Of a DNA stretch of 64,000 nucleotides, positions 44,058 to 53,422 are shown piece after piece. Position numbers and translations under genes: made by a program. The notes below the pieces were generated by a model that was given only the letters and a program-made list of their open reading frames with translations, had not been told where the DNA came from and made no database searches. This DNA is from Candidatus Mesenet endosymbiont of Agriotes lineatus (GTDB taxonomy: Bacteria; Pseudomonadota; Alphaproteobacteria; Rickettsiales; Anaplasmataceae), in NCBI RefSeq assembly GCF_964019585.1, contig NZ_OZ026454.1, forward strand, positions 496,001-560,000, given 5' to 3'. Position 1 is the stretch's first letter. Each line of letters begins with the position of its first letter.

Positions 44058-46177
44058 AAATTGTCATTTATAATGAAATTATGAGTAACCCAAACGTCCG
44101 GATTTTCAACTGGCATAAGTACTCCATTTGTTGCTGATAGATAACAGCTTGATTTAATAAATACATATTGATCTTCAGAAATTTTAAGCTCCATATCCTC
44201 AACACATAAATAACCATACTTTGATCTGGTATTTGATAATTCATGTTCAGGACTTCTCTTGAAAAATTTTATATGACCAATGGTTGCAAGATGACTTATT
44301 CTTTCGCGAATACTACGTTCACTACCAAGACCTAATTTTCCTTCAAAATATTTAGCAAATTGTGCTGTAGTATAGACTTTACCTTTATATGCTTCACTTG
44401 CAATTAATTCTAAGATAACGTCATGTCTTCTTCCACGTTCTAAATCTAGTTTCTTGTTATAACTATTCCTTACTATTCTTTCTGAATTAAAATGTGCATC
44501 ACACTCTACAAATGCTCCATTTTGCCAGTAAAACGAAATCTGATTTTGTTCAGATGCAGAATAATTAGACTTCTTACGGCAAAGAACACGATCAATATCA
44601 GAAGCATCAGCTCTATCCGGTTTTGATAAATACCACCTGGACCTTACAGAATTATTCCATGCTGTTGAACCTCCTGTACCAGTTTTTCGTATTATTCCTG
44701 AATCAGAAGGATGAGCACATAATAAAACAGCTCCTTTTATTGTCTTTGCTATATGACCACAACAGTTTTGAATAAATTGCCTAACATGAGAGCGATCATT
44801 TTCATTACCGCCAAATAGGTCTGCAGCTGTGTCTAAGATCACTAGCTTGGGTTGAAACAATTCAATGTCTGCAAGCAATTCTTGAAAGTAAGGAGTTAAT
44901 TGGCCTATACCTTTATTATCAAAAACCATAAGAAGATTATTTTCTCCTACTCGAGATGATAAACAAATGTTGTCTAGGAAAGCAGGGGATTGCATATCCA
45001 ATTGATAAAATGCATTTATTGTACATTGCCGACGCCAGAGTTCTTCTTCATCATATTCACAAAAGACACCATATGTTTTAATTTGTTCAATATCTATGCC
45101 TAACCAAGGTTTACCAATAGCAGCAGCTGTCATTAATTGTTGTGCAAGAAGAGATTTGCCAACACCGCCATCGCCATAAAGAGCAGTAACGCTACCAACA
45201 GGAAGCCAATCTTTTATGATCCACTTTCTTTCTGGAGCAGTATTAGTCCAGATTGATGTATCAATTTTTTTCAATTTATTAGAGGAATTATTATTGTTAT
45301 AAGGGCTTTTCTTATTTGTGATAAATTCTAGAGGATTTATTCCTTCTTGGATACAATCAGCAGCATCCCAACCTTTTGGTTTATTTTGGGGAACTTTAAT
45401 AATTGCTAGGGAGATAACACCAAGATCGATGAGTTTTTTTGCAACTTTCTCAGCGTATTGCTTTCCTGGTTCATCGTTATCTGGCCAAATTATTATGTGT
45501 TTGCCTTTAAGTAGTGACCAGTCTGTTTTGTCAATGGGTGCATTTGCTCCAGACATTGCTGTTGTTGCTGTAATACCTTGTTTTATTAAGCTTTCTGCAC
45601 ACTTTTCTCCTTCAACAATAATGACCTTATCGGCTTTAATTATACCTGGGATATTATATAAAGGTCTTATCTCTGGTGCAGTATAGCTTGACTTTTTGAC
45701 ATCAAATGGCAGATATCGTTTCCCTAAAGCAGTATCATAAAGATAAACCTTAACAATAGCCTCACCATTCTCATCAAGATAATCCCAAGAGGTTGTGGAC
45801 TCAGCTTCATTAACTTTATGTTGCCGGTAATAGCCAAGCCACTCACCAATGGATGCCATTACTTCATGGAACTCAGCCTTAACATCTTTCCTATGTGCAG
45901 CAGCCCAAAGATCTATGATATCCCCTCCTTCTCCAGTGGCAAAATCGTTCCATAAACCTGCTTTATTGCCTGTCAGTTCTATTCTTAAACTCTTTCCTTT
46001 ACTACCTTGCAGATTACCAATACGATATTCGTTGCCATGAAAAGTGCCATTACGGAAGAGGTAAGAAAGACAAGATCTTATATTAAGTAAAAGCTGAGTT
46101 TTTAACTCTTCCTTCTCTAATAGTGGCTTATAATGTCCATTCTTTGATAAGTTGTTTAAATCACATGTGATATCCAT
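44042..46177 (-). CDS. Phage primase-helicase (Toprim + RecA-like ATPase)
   Basis: 711 residues. An N-terminal segment (NKAGLWNDFATGEGGDIIDLW, about 75-95) resembles the primase-associated entry domain. The Toprim core VIIVEGEKCAESLI (about 185-198) with IIIWPDNDEPGKQYAEKVA (about 228-246) holds the Glu and DxD metal residues. A RecA-like ATPase follows with Walker A LYGDGGVGKSLLAQQ (about 332-346) and Walker B KLVILDTAADLFGG (about 440-453). A winged-helix-like end (about 590-700) completes it. This is the RepA-type replication protein of WO-like phages. The frame is intact. The shared motif at 46211-46240 lies upstream, and the AGTTGGCA repeat array overlaps its 3' end. Confidence 0.88.
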   Translation of the reverse strand: MDITCDLNNLSKNGHYKPLLEKEELKTQLLLNIRSCLSYLFRNGTFHGNEYRIGNLQGSKGKSLRIELTGNKAGLWNDFATGEGGDIIDLWAAAHRKDVKAEFHEVMASIGEWLGYYRQHKVNEAESTTSWDYLDENGEAIVKVYLYDTALGKRYLPFDVKKSSYTAPEIRPLYNIPGIIKADKVIIVEGEKCAESLIKQGITATTAMSGANAPIDKTDWSLLKGKHIIIWPDNDEPGKQYAEKVAKKLIDLGVISLAIIKVPQNKPKGWDAADCIQEGINPLEFITNKKSPYNNNNSSNKLKKIDTSIWTNTAPERKWIIKDWLPVGSVTALYGDGGVGKSLLAQQLMTAAAIGKPWLGIDIEQIKTYGVFCEYDEEELWRRQCTINAFYQLDMQSPAFLDNICLSSRVGENNLLMVFDNKGIGQLTPYFQELLADIELFQPKLVILDTAADLFGGNENDRSHVRQFIQNCCGHIAKTIKGAVLLCAHPSDSGIIRKTGTGGSTAWNNSVRSRWYLSKPDRADASDIDRVLCRKKSNYSASEQNQISFYWQNGAFVECDAHFNSERIVRNSYNKKLDLERGRRHDVILELIASEAYKGKVYTTAQFAKYFEGKLGLGSERSIRERISHLATIGHIKFFKRSPEHELSNTRSKYGYLCVEDMELKISEDQYVFIKSSCYLSATNGVLMPVENPDVWVTHNFIINDNFKLAE

Positions 46178-46210
46178 AATTTTCCGTTAATAGATCCCTT
46201 ATCAATAATG

Positions 46211-46240
46211 AATCAAGAAATCACACGAATTTGTTCACTT
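46211..46240 (-). promoter_or_regulatory. Shared upstream motif of replication genes, copy 2
   Basis: AATCAAGAAATCACACGAAT followed by TTGTTCACTT on the plus strand. Same sequence theme as 41586-41614, here 33 bases before the primase-helicase start. Reads TGAACAAAT on the coding strand. Confidence 0.6.
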
Positions 46241-46400
46241 ATAGCTCAAAATTTTTTGACTATTAAAACCTTTGATGAATTAAATGTTGAAATAATGTAA
46301 CTTTTTCTGAACATTTTGATGAATTTTCTTGATATATATAGTAGAGGGATACGAAACTCCATTATTTTAATAGTAAGAAGGCTACATAATAAGATGATAT

Positions 46401-47429
46401 ATGAAAGATAAGCTCCCAGGTAATAATGAAATCTTGTTTTATGAAACAGACAATGGAAAGGTATGTATAGAGGTCAGATTTGAAAATGATAATCTATGGC
46501 TTACACAGAAACATATGGCTAAGCTATTTGGCTGTTCAAGTGATAATATTTCGTTGCACTTAAAGAATATTTATCTAAGTAAAGAATTAGATAAAAGCTC
46601 AACTACTGAGGAATTCTCGATAGTTCAAAAAGAAGGAGAAAGAGAAGTAAAACGTAATGTAGTATTTTACAATTTAGAAGCTGTTATATCAGTAGGCTAT
46701 CGTGTTAATTCAGAGCGTGGCATAGCTTTTCGTACATGGGCAACTGATAAACTAAAGAATTACATTTTTAAAGGCTTTGCAATAGATAGTAATAGATTTA
46801 AGAATGGTACAAGATTTGATGCTAGATTCTTTGATGAGCTAGTAGAAGAAATAAGAGAAATTAGGGCTAGCGAGCGTATAGCTTACCAGAAAATTACAGA
46901 TATTTATTCAACTTCAGTAGATTATTCAAGTTGTGCAATTGAAACAAAAGATTTCTTTGCTATAGTGCAAAACAAATTACATTTTGCCATTACTGGAAAT
47001 ACAGCAGCAGAAATAATCGCAAATAGAGCAAATAGAAACAAACCAAATATGGGCCTAACAAATTGGCGAAAAGCACCTAAAGAGAAAATCTTTCTCTCTG
47101 ACACTCAGGTAGCAAAAAACTACTTAGATGAAAATGAAATTGCTCAATTGAATAAGATAGTGAATATGTATATAGACCATGCGGAATTTCAAGCTGCTCG
47201 AGGTAAAATAATGTATATGAAAGATTGGAAAGAAAAGCTTGACGCATTTTTAAAATTTAACGAGCAAGAGATATTAAAGGACCACGGTAAAGTTTCTCAT
47301 GAGGTAGCAATTACCTTAGCTACAAAGGAGTATGAAGAATTCAGAAAAATACAAGATAAATCGTACAAGTCAGACTTCGATAAATTGGTGGAAGAAAAGA
47401 AAAATCTTAACAAAACTAACTCCAACTAA
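46401..47429 (+). CDS. RhuM family protein
   Basis: 342 residues, full length for RhuM-type proteins. The N-terminal segment DNLWLTQKHMAKLFGCSSDN (about 29-48) is a DNA-binding-like helix pair typical of the family, followed by NVVFYNLEAVISVGYRVNSE and RGIAFRTWATDKLKNYIFKG. The C-terminal part contains FAITGNTAAEIIANRANRNKP. RhuM was named from Salmonella pathogenicity island 3, but its activity is unknown; related genes are common in prophages. It is the first plus-strand gene of the head block. Confidence 0.85.
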   Translation: MKDKLPGNNEILFYETDNGKVCIEVRFENDNLWLTQKHMAKLFGCSSDNISLHLKNIYLSKELDKSSTTEEFSIVQKEGEREVKRNVVFYNLEAVISVGYRVNSERGIAFRTWATDKLKNYIFKGFAIDSNRFKNGTRFDARFFDELVEEIREIRASERIAYQKITDIYSTSVDYSSCAIETKDFFAIVQNKLHFAITGNTAAEIIANRANRNKPNMGLTNWRKAPKEKIFLSDTQVAKNYLDENEIAQLNKIVNMYIDHAEFQAARGKIMYMKDWKEKLDAFLKFNEQEILKDHGKVSHEVAITLATKEYEEFRKIQDKSYKSDFDKLVEEKKNLNKTNSN

Positions 47430-47453
47430 TAAATCTATACCTAAAAATAAAAT

Positions 47454-47918
47454 ATGTCGATACTCACATTAGATTTAGGACAACAAACTGGTTGGGCAAT
47501 TTTAGAAGGAGGAGTGATTGAAAGTGGTAGTAAGAGTTTTCATGTTAGTCGCTTTAGTGGTGGAGGAATGCAGTTTTTAAACTTTAGTAATTGGCTTAAT
47601 TCTTTAAAACAGAAGTTTTCAAATATAAGTGTTGTCTATTTTGAAGAGGTAAGAAGACATCTTGGCACTGATGCTGCTCATATCTATGGAGGCTTCTTAG
47701 CCCATCTTACTGCTTGGTGTGAGCTTTGCCTTATCAAGGTGTTGCTGCAAAAAGCATTTTATCACAGTAATGCCAGTAAAAGTGCAGTGATTGCTGCAAT
47801 AAAAAATAAAGGTTTTACCCCAAGTGATGACAACGAAGCTGATAGTTTAGCACTACTATTTTATGCTATGAATTTAAATAATAATATTAATAACTTAAGT
47901 AGTTTAGAAGCCTGTTAA
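47454..47918 (+). CDS. RuvC-like Holliday junction resolvase (phage)
   Basis: 154 residues with an RNase H-like fold: ILTLDLGQQTGWAIL (first Asp at residue 6), VYFEEVRRH (Glu, about 63), and SDDNEADSLALLF (about 123-135, Asp/Glu pair). These are the acidic residues of RuvC-type endonucleases. In phages such proteins trim branched DNA before packaging. It starts 25 bases after RhuM and precedes the terminase genes, consistent with a packaging role. Confidence 0.82.
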   Translation: MSILTLDLGQQTGWAILEGGVIESGSKSFHVSRFSGGGMQFLNFSNWLNSLKQKFSNISVVYFEEVRRHLGTDAAHIYGGFLAHLTAWCELCLIKVLLQKAFYHSNASKSAVIAAIKNKGFTPSDDNEADSLALLFYAMNLNNNINNLSSLEAC

Positions 47919-48032
47919 GCGGGTCCTTGGCTACTGTGGCGGGTTTTGGGTAAAGGGACCCCGGAAGTTCTCTAGCGTTAGAATGTTTTAAGATATTAAC
48001 TTTTTAAACCCATCTTTAAAATCAATAAAAAT

Positions 48033-49262
48033 ATGAATCTTAAAATCCATTATTATCCAGTTGAAAATCTCATTGAGTATGAGCGCAATCCCCGTAAAAA
48101 CGACGTAGTGGTAAGTAAAATGTGTGCTGCTATTGCTGAGTTTGGCTTTCGTATACCTATTATTGCTAAAAGTGATGGTATGGTAATTGATGGTCATTTA
48201 CGTCTTAAAGCTGCAAGAAAATTAGGATTAGAGACAGTTCCAGTGGTATTTGCTGATAATTTAAATGATGCTCAAACTAAAGCTTTTCGTCTTCTTGCTA
48301 ATCAATCTGCTAATTGGGCTAAATGGGATAACGATCTTTTAGAGCTTGAATTTAAGGATTTAGAAGAGTTAAACTTTGATCTTAAACTCACTGGTTTTGA
48401 GTTAGATAAAGTACAAAAGTTTTTTGCTGATGAAAGTAATGAGGAGGAGGATTTTTCTCATTTAACTGATAATGAAGATAAACCAGTAGTAACAAAACCA
48501 GGGGATTTATGGATACTTGGTAATCATCGTATTTACTGTGGTGATAGTAGACTAGATAGTTCTTTTAAAGCTGTTTTAGATGAGCAAGTGGCAGATATTA
48601 CCTTCTGTGATCCTCCATATAATGTTGCTTATGGTAATAGCCAAGAAAGAGATGATAGGAAAATATTAAATGATGATCAGGGTGAAAAATTTGAGTTATT
48701 TCTCTATGACATTTGTTCCCACATTTTAGCCTATACCAAAGGGGCAATTTATATCTGTACAGCATCAGCCGAACTTGCAACCCTGCAGAAGGCGTTTAAA
48801 GAAGCAGGAGGACATTGGTCAACGTTTATCATTTGGGCTAAAAATCACTTTACACTCGGGAGAGCTGATTATCAACGTCAGTATGAAGCAATACTCTATG
48901 GTTGGAAAGAAGGTAATGAACGTAGATGGTATGGAGGACGCAGTCAAAGTGATCTATGGTACTACGACAAACCTACCTGTAATACGCTGCATCCAACCAT
49001 GAAACCTTTAGAGCTAATAGAAAAGGCGATAATAAACAGTAGCAATCCAGGAGATATCGTCCTTGATCCCTTTGCTGGCTCTGGTAGTACACTTATTGCT
49101 TGTGAACGTAGGGAAAGAATGTGCCGAACAATTGAGCTTGATCCTGCTTATGTTGATATAACGATTAAACGTTGGCAGATGTATACTGGCAGGGCAGCAA
49201 TATTGGCAGCGAGTGGTAAGACATTTTTGCAAATTCAAGAACAAGTCTTAGAAAAGTGGTAA
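48033..49262 (+). CDS. ParB-like nuclease domain fused to DNA methyltransferase
   Basis: 409 residues. ParB/Srx domain at about 1-110 (VENLIEYERNPRKND, VIDGHLRLKAARKLGLETVP). An adenine- or N4-cytosine-type methyltransferase follows, with DPPYN at about 193-197 and the SAM-binding FAGSGSTLIACE at about 345-356, the order of the beta class. Such fusions occur in many phages and protect phage DNA from host restriction or mark it for packaging. No matching restriction enzyme is nearby, so an orphan modification role is likely. The frame is intact. Confidence 0.9.
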   Translation: MNLKIHYYPVENLIEYERNPRKNDVVVSKMCAAIAEFGFRIPIIAKSDGMVIDGHLRLKAARKLGLETVPVVFADNLNDAQTKAFRLLANQSANWAKWDNDLLELEFKDLEELNFDLKLTGFELDKVQKFFADESNEEEDFSHLTDNEDKPVVTKPGDLWILGNHRIYCGDSRLDSSFKAVLDEQVADITFCDPPYNVAYGNSQERDDRKILNDDQGEKFELFLYDICSHILAYTKGAIYICTASAELATLQKAFKEAGGHWSTFIIWAKNHFTLGRADYQRQYEAILYGWKEGNERRWYGGRSQSDLWYYDKPTCNTLHPTMKPLELIEKAIINSSNPGDIVLDPFAGSGSTLIACERRERMCRTIELDPAYVDITIKRWQMYTGRAAILAASGKTFLQIQEQVLEKW

Positions 49263-49290
49263 AAACAAGAAAATAATAAAAGGGGGAAAA

Positions 49291-49779
49291 GTGGCACTTA
49301 TAACCCAGACTGAATGGGCAAAAGAGCAAGGGTTTTCTAAACAGTACGTCTGTTATTTGGTGAAGAATGGTATCGTTGAGCTTAAAGACGGTATGATTGA
49401 TTTTGAGCAAGCAGATGCTGCACTTATTACCATTCGTGATCCAAGTCAACCACAAAGAAGAAAAGGTATTAACGGTAATGAAAGAGGCAATAGTGATCTT
49501 GCCACCATGTTCCTTAAAACTCGCATTAAGAATGAAATAGAACGTGGTAAGCTTCTAGAAGCTAAGGCTAAAGCTGAAATTGGTGAACTTGTACCAATAG
49601 ATGAAGTTAAAACTGCAGCTTTTAATACCGCAAGAGTTGTAAGAAATAATCTGCTTAACATTCCCGATAGAGTATCTGCACTTTTAGCTTCACTGGATAG
49701 TAGTGAGAAGATTCATCAGACACTAACTGAAGAAATCAAGATAGCGCTTGAAGCATTATCACAAGGGGGATTGGAGTGA
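49291..49779 (+). CDS. Terminase small subunit (DNA packaging, Nu1-like)
   Basis: 162 residues. GTG start with AGGGGG upstream. The N terminus LITQTEWAKEQGFSKQYVCY is a helix-turn-helix, and the rest is helical (AEIGELVPIDEVKTAAFNTA) with EIKIALEALSQGGLE at the end. This matches small subunits that bind the packaging site. It precedes the ANK and terminase large genes, with a 4-base GTGA overlap to the next start. Confidence 0.8.
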   Translation: MALITQTEWAKEQGFSKQYVCYLVKNGIVELKDGMIDFEQADAALITIRDPSQPQRRKGINGNERGNSDLATMFLKTRIKNEIERGKLLEAKAKAEIGELVPIDEVKTAAFNTARVVRNNLLNIPDRVSALLASLDSSEKIHQTLTEEIKIALEALSQGGLE

Positions 49780-51377
49780 GTGGCTTTACATCTAAAAACA
49801 CTTTACCTGCTTTATTTATAGCTGAAGAACCAATGATCAAACAAAATCTCCATTTAGAAATAATTAGATGCTTTATTAGCAACGCAGAAGTAGATGTTAA
49901 TACTCAAGGGATAAATGGCAAAACTGCTCTCCATTATGCTATAGAATCTGATGATTTAGCTTTAGTAGATCTCTTATTTAACAAGAAAAACGTTAATCCT
50001 TTCATTAAAGATGATACAGGTAAAGCCCCGCTTGATTACGCTCAAGAAGAAAATAAAACAAGAGTATTACAAGCTTTAATCAATAATAAGTATGGACCTG
50101 ATGGCGATAGCTTACTTCATTTAGCAGCAGCAGTTGGTGAAGTTAAGGCAGTAAGATATTTAATTGAAAAAGGTGTAGATGTTAACTTACGCAATGCTGC
50201 GCACCATACACCCTTACACTTAGCCGCAGGAGCAGGACATAAAAGTATTATTGAGATCTTAGTAGAGGAAGGGGGAGCAGAAATCGATGTTTTTGATGCA
50301 AGAAATCAAACTCCTTTACATTACGCTGTAAATAATAAGAGATTAAAAACAGTAGAGCTGTTAATTCAGCTTAAGGCCAATGTCAACGCAGTCAGTGTTG
50401 GTCAAAGTTCCACAGGATTATCACCACTTCATATTGCAGTAAGTAATAGCAGTTACGATGAAAGAGATCTCTGCCTTGATGTAGTTAAGTGTTTAATCAG
50501 TACTCCTGAGTGTAGAGTTAATCCCCAAGACCATGAGAACCAAACTCCTTTGCATTATGCTGTAGATGGTGGTGGACTGAGTACCACAGATGTTTTACTC
50601 ACCAGAAAAGATATAGATCCACTGATGAAAGATGATAATGGTAAGACTCCATTTGAATATGCGGTTGAGGAAAATAAGCAGGAGATAGTAAAGGCCTTAA
50701 GAGAAAACAGATACGGAGTTGATAATAACCATCTATTACATTTAGCGGTGCAAAAAGGATACACTGAAATTATCAATATTCTAATAAAAACGGGGGAGGA
50801 TATTAATGTTTTAAATAACAAGAACCAATCACCAATATATTTTGCGGCAGAGCAAGGACATTTAAATGCGGTAGAGTTACTGCTTAAAAAAGGAGCAAGC
50901 CCTGCAGTTGCCCTTTACTGTGCAATTAAAGCAAATAACCTCGAGTTACTTAAGGTCTTATTGATCAGAAAAGATGTGGATCTATTTGGTAGGGATAATG
51001 AAGGCAAAACTCCTATAGATTATACGAAAGAAAATCCTGTGATGTTTTATATGCTTAGTAAATGTGCAGAAGTGATAGAAAAGAGAAATAATCATAATAA
51101 AAAGGTGAAGCTCTGTACTGTTCTCACTCTTGCAGTTATAGGTTCAATGACAGTAATTTTTACTATAGCAGTAGGAATGTATACCACCATAGCCGGAGTA
51201 TTCACAGCAGTTGCTATAGTGGCTTTAAGTCAACTTATGCAAAGATCAATTGATAATAACTGTCAGCAAGGGGTTTTAAAAGCGCTGTCAGAAACCAATA
51301 AAGAACCTGCTACTTTAGTTGATTATGATGAGCGAGAAAATCCATGGCAATCAAATAATTTGGTGCTAATGCAATGA
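49776..51377 (+). CDS. Ankyrin membrane protein inside the terminase operon (533 aa)
   Basis: GTG start overlapping the small-subunit stop by 4 bases, and an ATGA overlap with the large subunit start at the other end, so it is translationally coupled on both sides. ANK repeats occupy about residues 20-430 (TALHYAIESDDLALVDLLFN, TPLHLAAGAGHKSIIEILV) in about 11 units. Two hydrophobic segments at about 445-485 (LCTVLTLAVIGSMTVIFTIA and GVFTAVAIVALSQLM) form a membrane hairpin. A membrane ANK protein in the middle of a packaging operon is unusual, since most phage ANK genes flank the structural modules. Frame intact, so it may be expressed in the lytic phase. Confidence 0.85.
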   Translation: MSGFTSKNTLPALFIAEEPMIKQNLHLEIIRCFISNAEVDVNTQGINGKTALHYAIESDDLALVDLLFNKKNVNPFIKDDTGKAPLDYAQEENKTRVLQALINNKYGPDGDSLLHLAAAVGEVKAVRYLIEKGVDVNLRNAAHHTPLHLAAGAGHKSIIEILVEEGGAEIDVFDARNQTPLHYAVNNKRLKTVELLIQLKANVNAVSVGQSSTGLSPLHIAVSNSSYDERDLCLDVVKCLISTPECRVNPQDHENQTPLHYAVDGGGLSTTDVLLTRKDIDPLMKDDNGKTPFEYAVEENKQEIVKALRENRYGVDNNHLLHLAVQKGYTEIINILIKTGEDINVLNNKNQSPIYFAAEQGHLNAVELLLKKGASPAVALYCAIKANNLELLKVLLIRKDVDLFGRDNEGKTPIDYTKENPVMFYMLSKCAEVIEKRNNHNKKVKLCTVLTLAVIGSMTVIFTIAVGMYTTIAGVFTAVAIVALSQLMQRSIDNNCQQGVLKALSETNKEPATLVDYDERENPWQSNNLVLMQ

Positions 51378-53208
51378 TTTACAGCAGTAGTTTTTATGCC
51401 GGACTAAAACCCGATCCATTACTTAAAGTGTCAGAGTGGGCAAATGAGTATCGGGTACTTTCGCAAACAGCATCATCAGAACCAGGGAAATGGCGGACAG
51501 CAAGAACTCCTTATTTAAAAGAAATCATGGATTGTCTCTCTCCTTCATCTGCCGTTGAAAAAGTAATCTTTATGAAGGGGGCACAAATTGGAGGAACAGA
51601 GGCTGGAAATAACTGGATAGGCTATATCATCGATCAAACTCCAGGGCCAATGCTGGTAGTGCAACCCACTGTCGAGATGGGAAAGCGTTGGTCTAAAGGA
51701 AGATTTGCTCCTCTTATTGACAGTACACCATGTTTAAAGAGCAAAGTTAAAGATCCAAGAGCAAGAGATTCAGGTAACACAGTACAGAGCAAAGAGTTCC
51801 CAGGAGGCATGGTGGTAATAACTGGAGCTAACAGTAGTGTTGGGCTAAGATCCATGCCAGTTAAATACTTATTCTTAGATGAGATTGATGCTTATCCAGG
51901 AGACTCTGGGGGTGAAGGTGATCCAGTACTTTTAAGTATTGCACGTACTAACACTTTTACGAGGAGAAAGATCTTTTTAGTATCAACACCAACAGTACAT
52001 GGAATTAGCAGAATTGAGAAAGAGTTTGAAGCTTCTGATAAACGTTATTTCTTTGTGCCTTGCCCACATTGTAATTATTATCAAATCTTAAAATGGCAAC
52101 AGGTAAAATGGGAAGATAAGGAGCCAGCCTCAGCACATTATGTTTGCAGTGAATGTAGTGGTAAAATAGAAAATCATCAAAAGACAGAAATGTTAAGTCA
52201 AGGGGAATGGCGAGGCACAAATGTTACAGTAAACAACAAAACAGTAGGCTCTCAAGTTTATATAGCCCTGTTGGCTGGTATAGTTGGAGTCAAGCAGTAG
52301 AAGACTTTCTCCACAGTAAAGATAATGAGCAGCTGCTTAAAGTATGGATAAATACCACCCTCGGAGAAACTTGGGTTGATCGTGGAGAAGTACCAGATTG
52401 GAAGCATCTCTTTCAGCGTCGAGAAGATTATTTAATTGGTACAGTACCTCAAGGAGAAGTAGTCTTAACTGCTGGGGTTGACGTGCAGAAGGATAGAATA
52501 GAGGTAGAAGTTGTTGCTTGGGGCAGAAATAGAGAAAGTTGGTCGATTGATTATCAAGTGTTTGAAGGCGATCCTGGACGAGATTTTGTCTGGAATAAAT
52601 TATCAGAATTACTTGGCAACCATTTCTTAGGTAGTGATGGACTTGAATATACAATCAGTATGATGGCAGTAGATGCCGGATATGCAACACAGGAAGTTTA
52701 TAATTGGATCAGAAGTTATCAAGGATGTGGAAGAGTAATGGCAGTTAAAGGAGTAAATAAAGCCCTAGTACCACTTAGTAGTCCAAGTAAAGTTGATGTT
52801 ACTGTTGCTGGACAAAAGTTACGTCGGGGCGTAAAACTCTGGCCTATAGGAGTATCAATACTTAAATCTGAACTCTTCCAATTACTTAAACTTTTAGAGA
52901 ATGAAGAAGGATTTCCCCCTGGGTACTGTCATTTTCCTCAGTATTGCCCCGAATATTTTAAACAACTAACAGCTGAGCAGTTAATTACTAAAGTAGTTAA
53001 AGGCTATACTAAACAAGAATGGCAGAAGATTAGAGAACGTAACGAAGCACTTGACTGTCGAGTTTATGCAAGAGCTGCATCCATTGCTCTAGGGATTGAT
53101 CGCTGGACAGAGAATAAATGGAACAGTTTAGTGGGTAAAAAAACTAAGAGTCAAAAGAAATCAGCAAAAGTAATACCGAGTAAGTGGATAGAGCCAAATG
53201 TACAATAG
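51374..53208 (+). pseudogene. Terminase large subunit (GpA-like), frameshifted
   Basis: Packaging ATPase and nuclease. First frame (51374-52300): FMKGAQIGGTEAGNN (Walker A-like, about 72-86), KYLFLDEIDAYPGDSGGEGD (Walker B, about 164-183) and a zinc-binding CPHCNYY...CSECSG. At about 52250 the frame is lost; the second frame (from 52207 to 53208) continues SLYSPVGWYSWSQAVEDFL, then LTAGVDVQKDRIEVEVVAWG (nuclease Asp) and MMAVDAGYATQEVYNW. One indel restores about 610 residues. Without it the ATPase is cut from the nuclease. Confidence 0.9.
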
Positions 53209-53422
53209 TGAGTATCTAGTCCAAGTTGAACAAGCCATACAGAAATTACAAAGTGGGGAACGAGTAGTATCAATTGCTTATGGTGATCATGTAGTGAGAT
53301 ATGCAGAAGTGCAGATAAATGACTTACTTAATTTAAGACAAAGAATTAAGGCCGAGCTGAAAATCTCAGGGGTAAAGCCAAAGAGGAGAATTGTTTTTTC
53401 CACAAGTAAAGGTGTCCTATAG
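53198..53422 (+). CDS. Head-tail joining protein, gpW-like
   Basis: 74 residues, starting inside the terminase stop region (11-base overlap). LVQVEQAIQKLQSGERVVSI and the following RYAEVQINDLLNLRQRIKAE match the gpW family that closes the portal and bridges head to tail. It ends directly before the portal gene. Confidence 0.8.
   Translation: MYNSEYLVQVEQAIQKLQSGERVVSIAYGDHVVRYAEVQINDLLNLRQRIKAELKISGVKPKRRIVFSTSKGVL

Noticed and set aside
46401-47429. Toxin-antitoxin or Fic-type reading of the RhuM-like gene
   Set aside because: No HPFxxGNG motif of Fic proteins and no small antitoxin partner next to it.
52207-52300. Programmed frameshift in the terminase large subunit
   Set aside because: No slippery heptamer in correct phase near 52250, and other terminases of this family do not use one; an ordinary indel is simpler.
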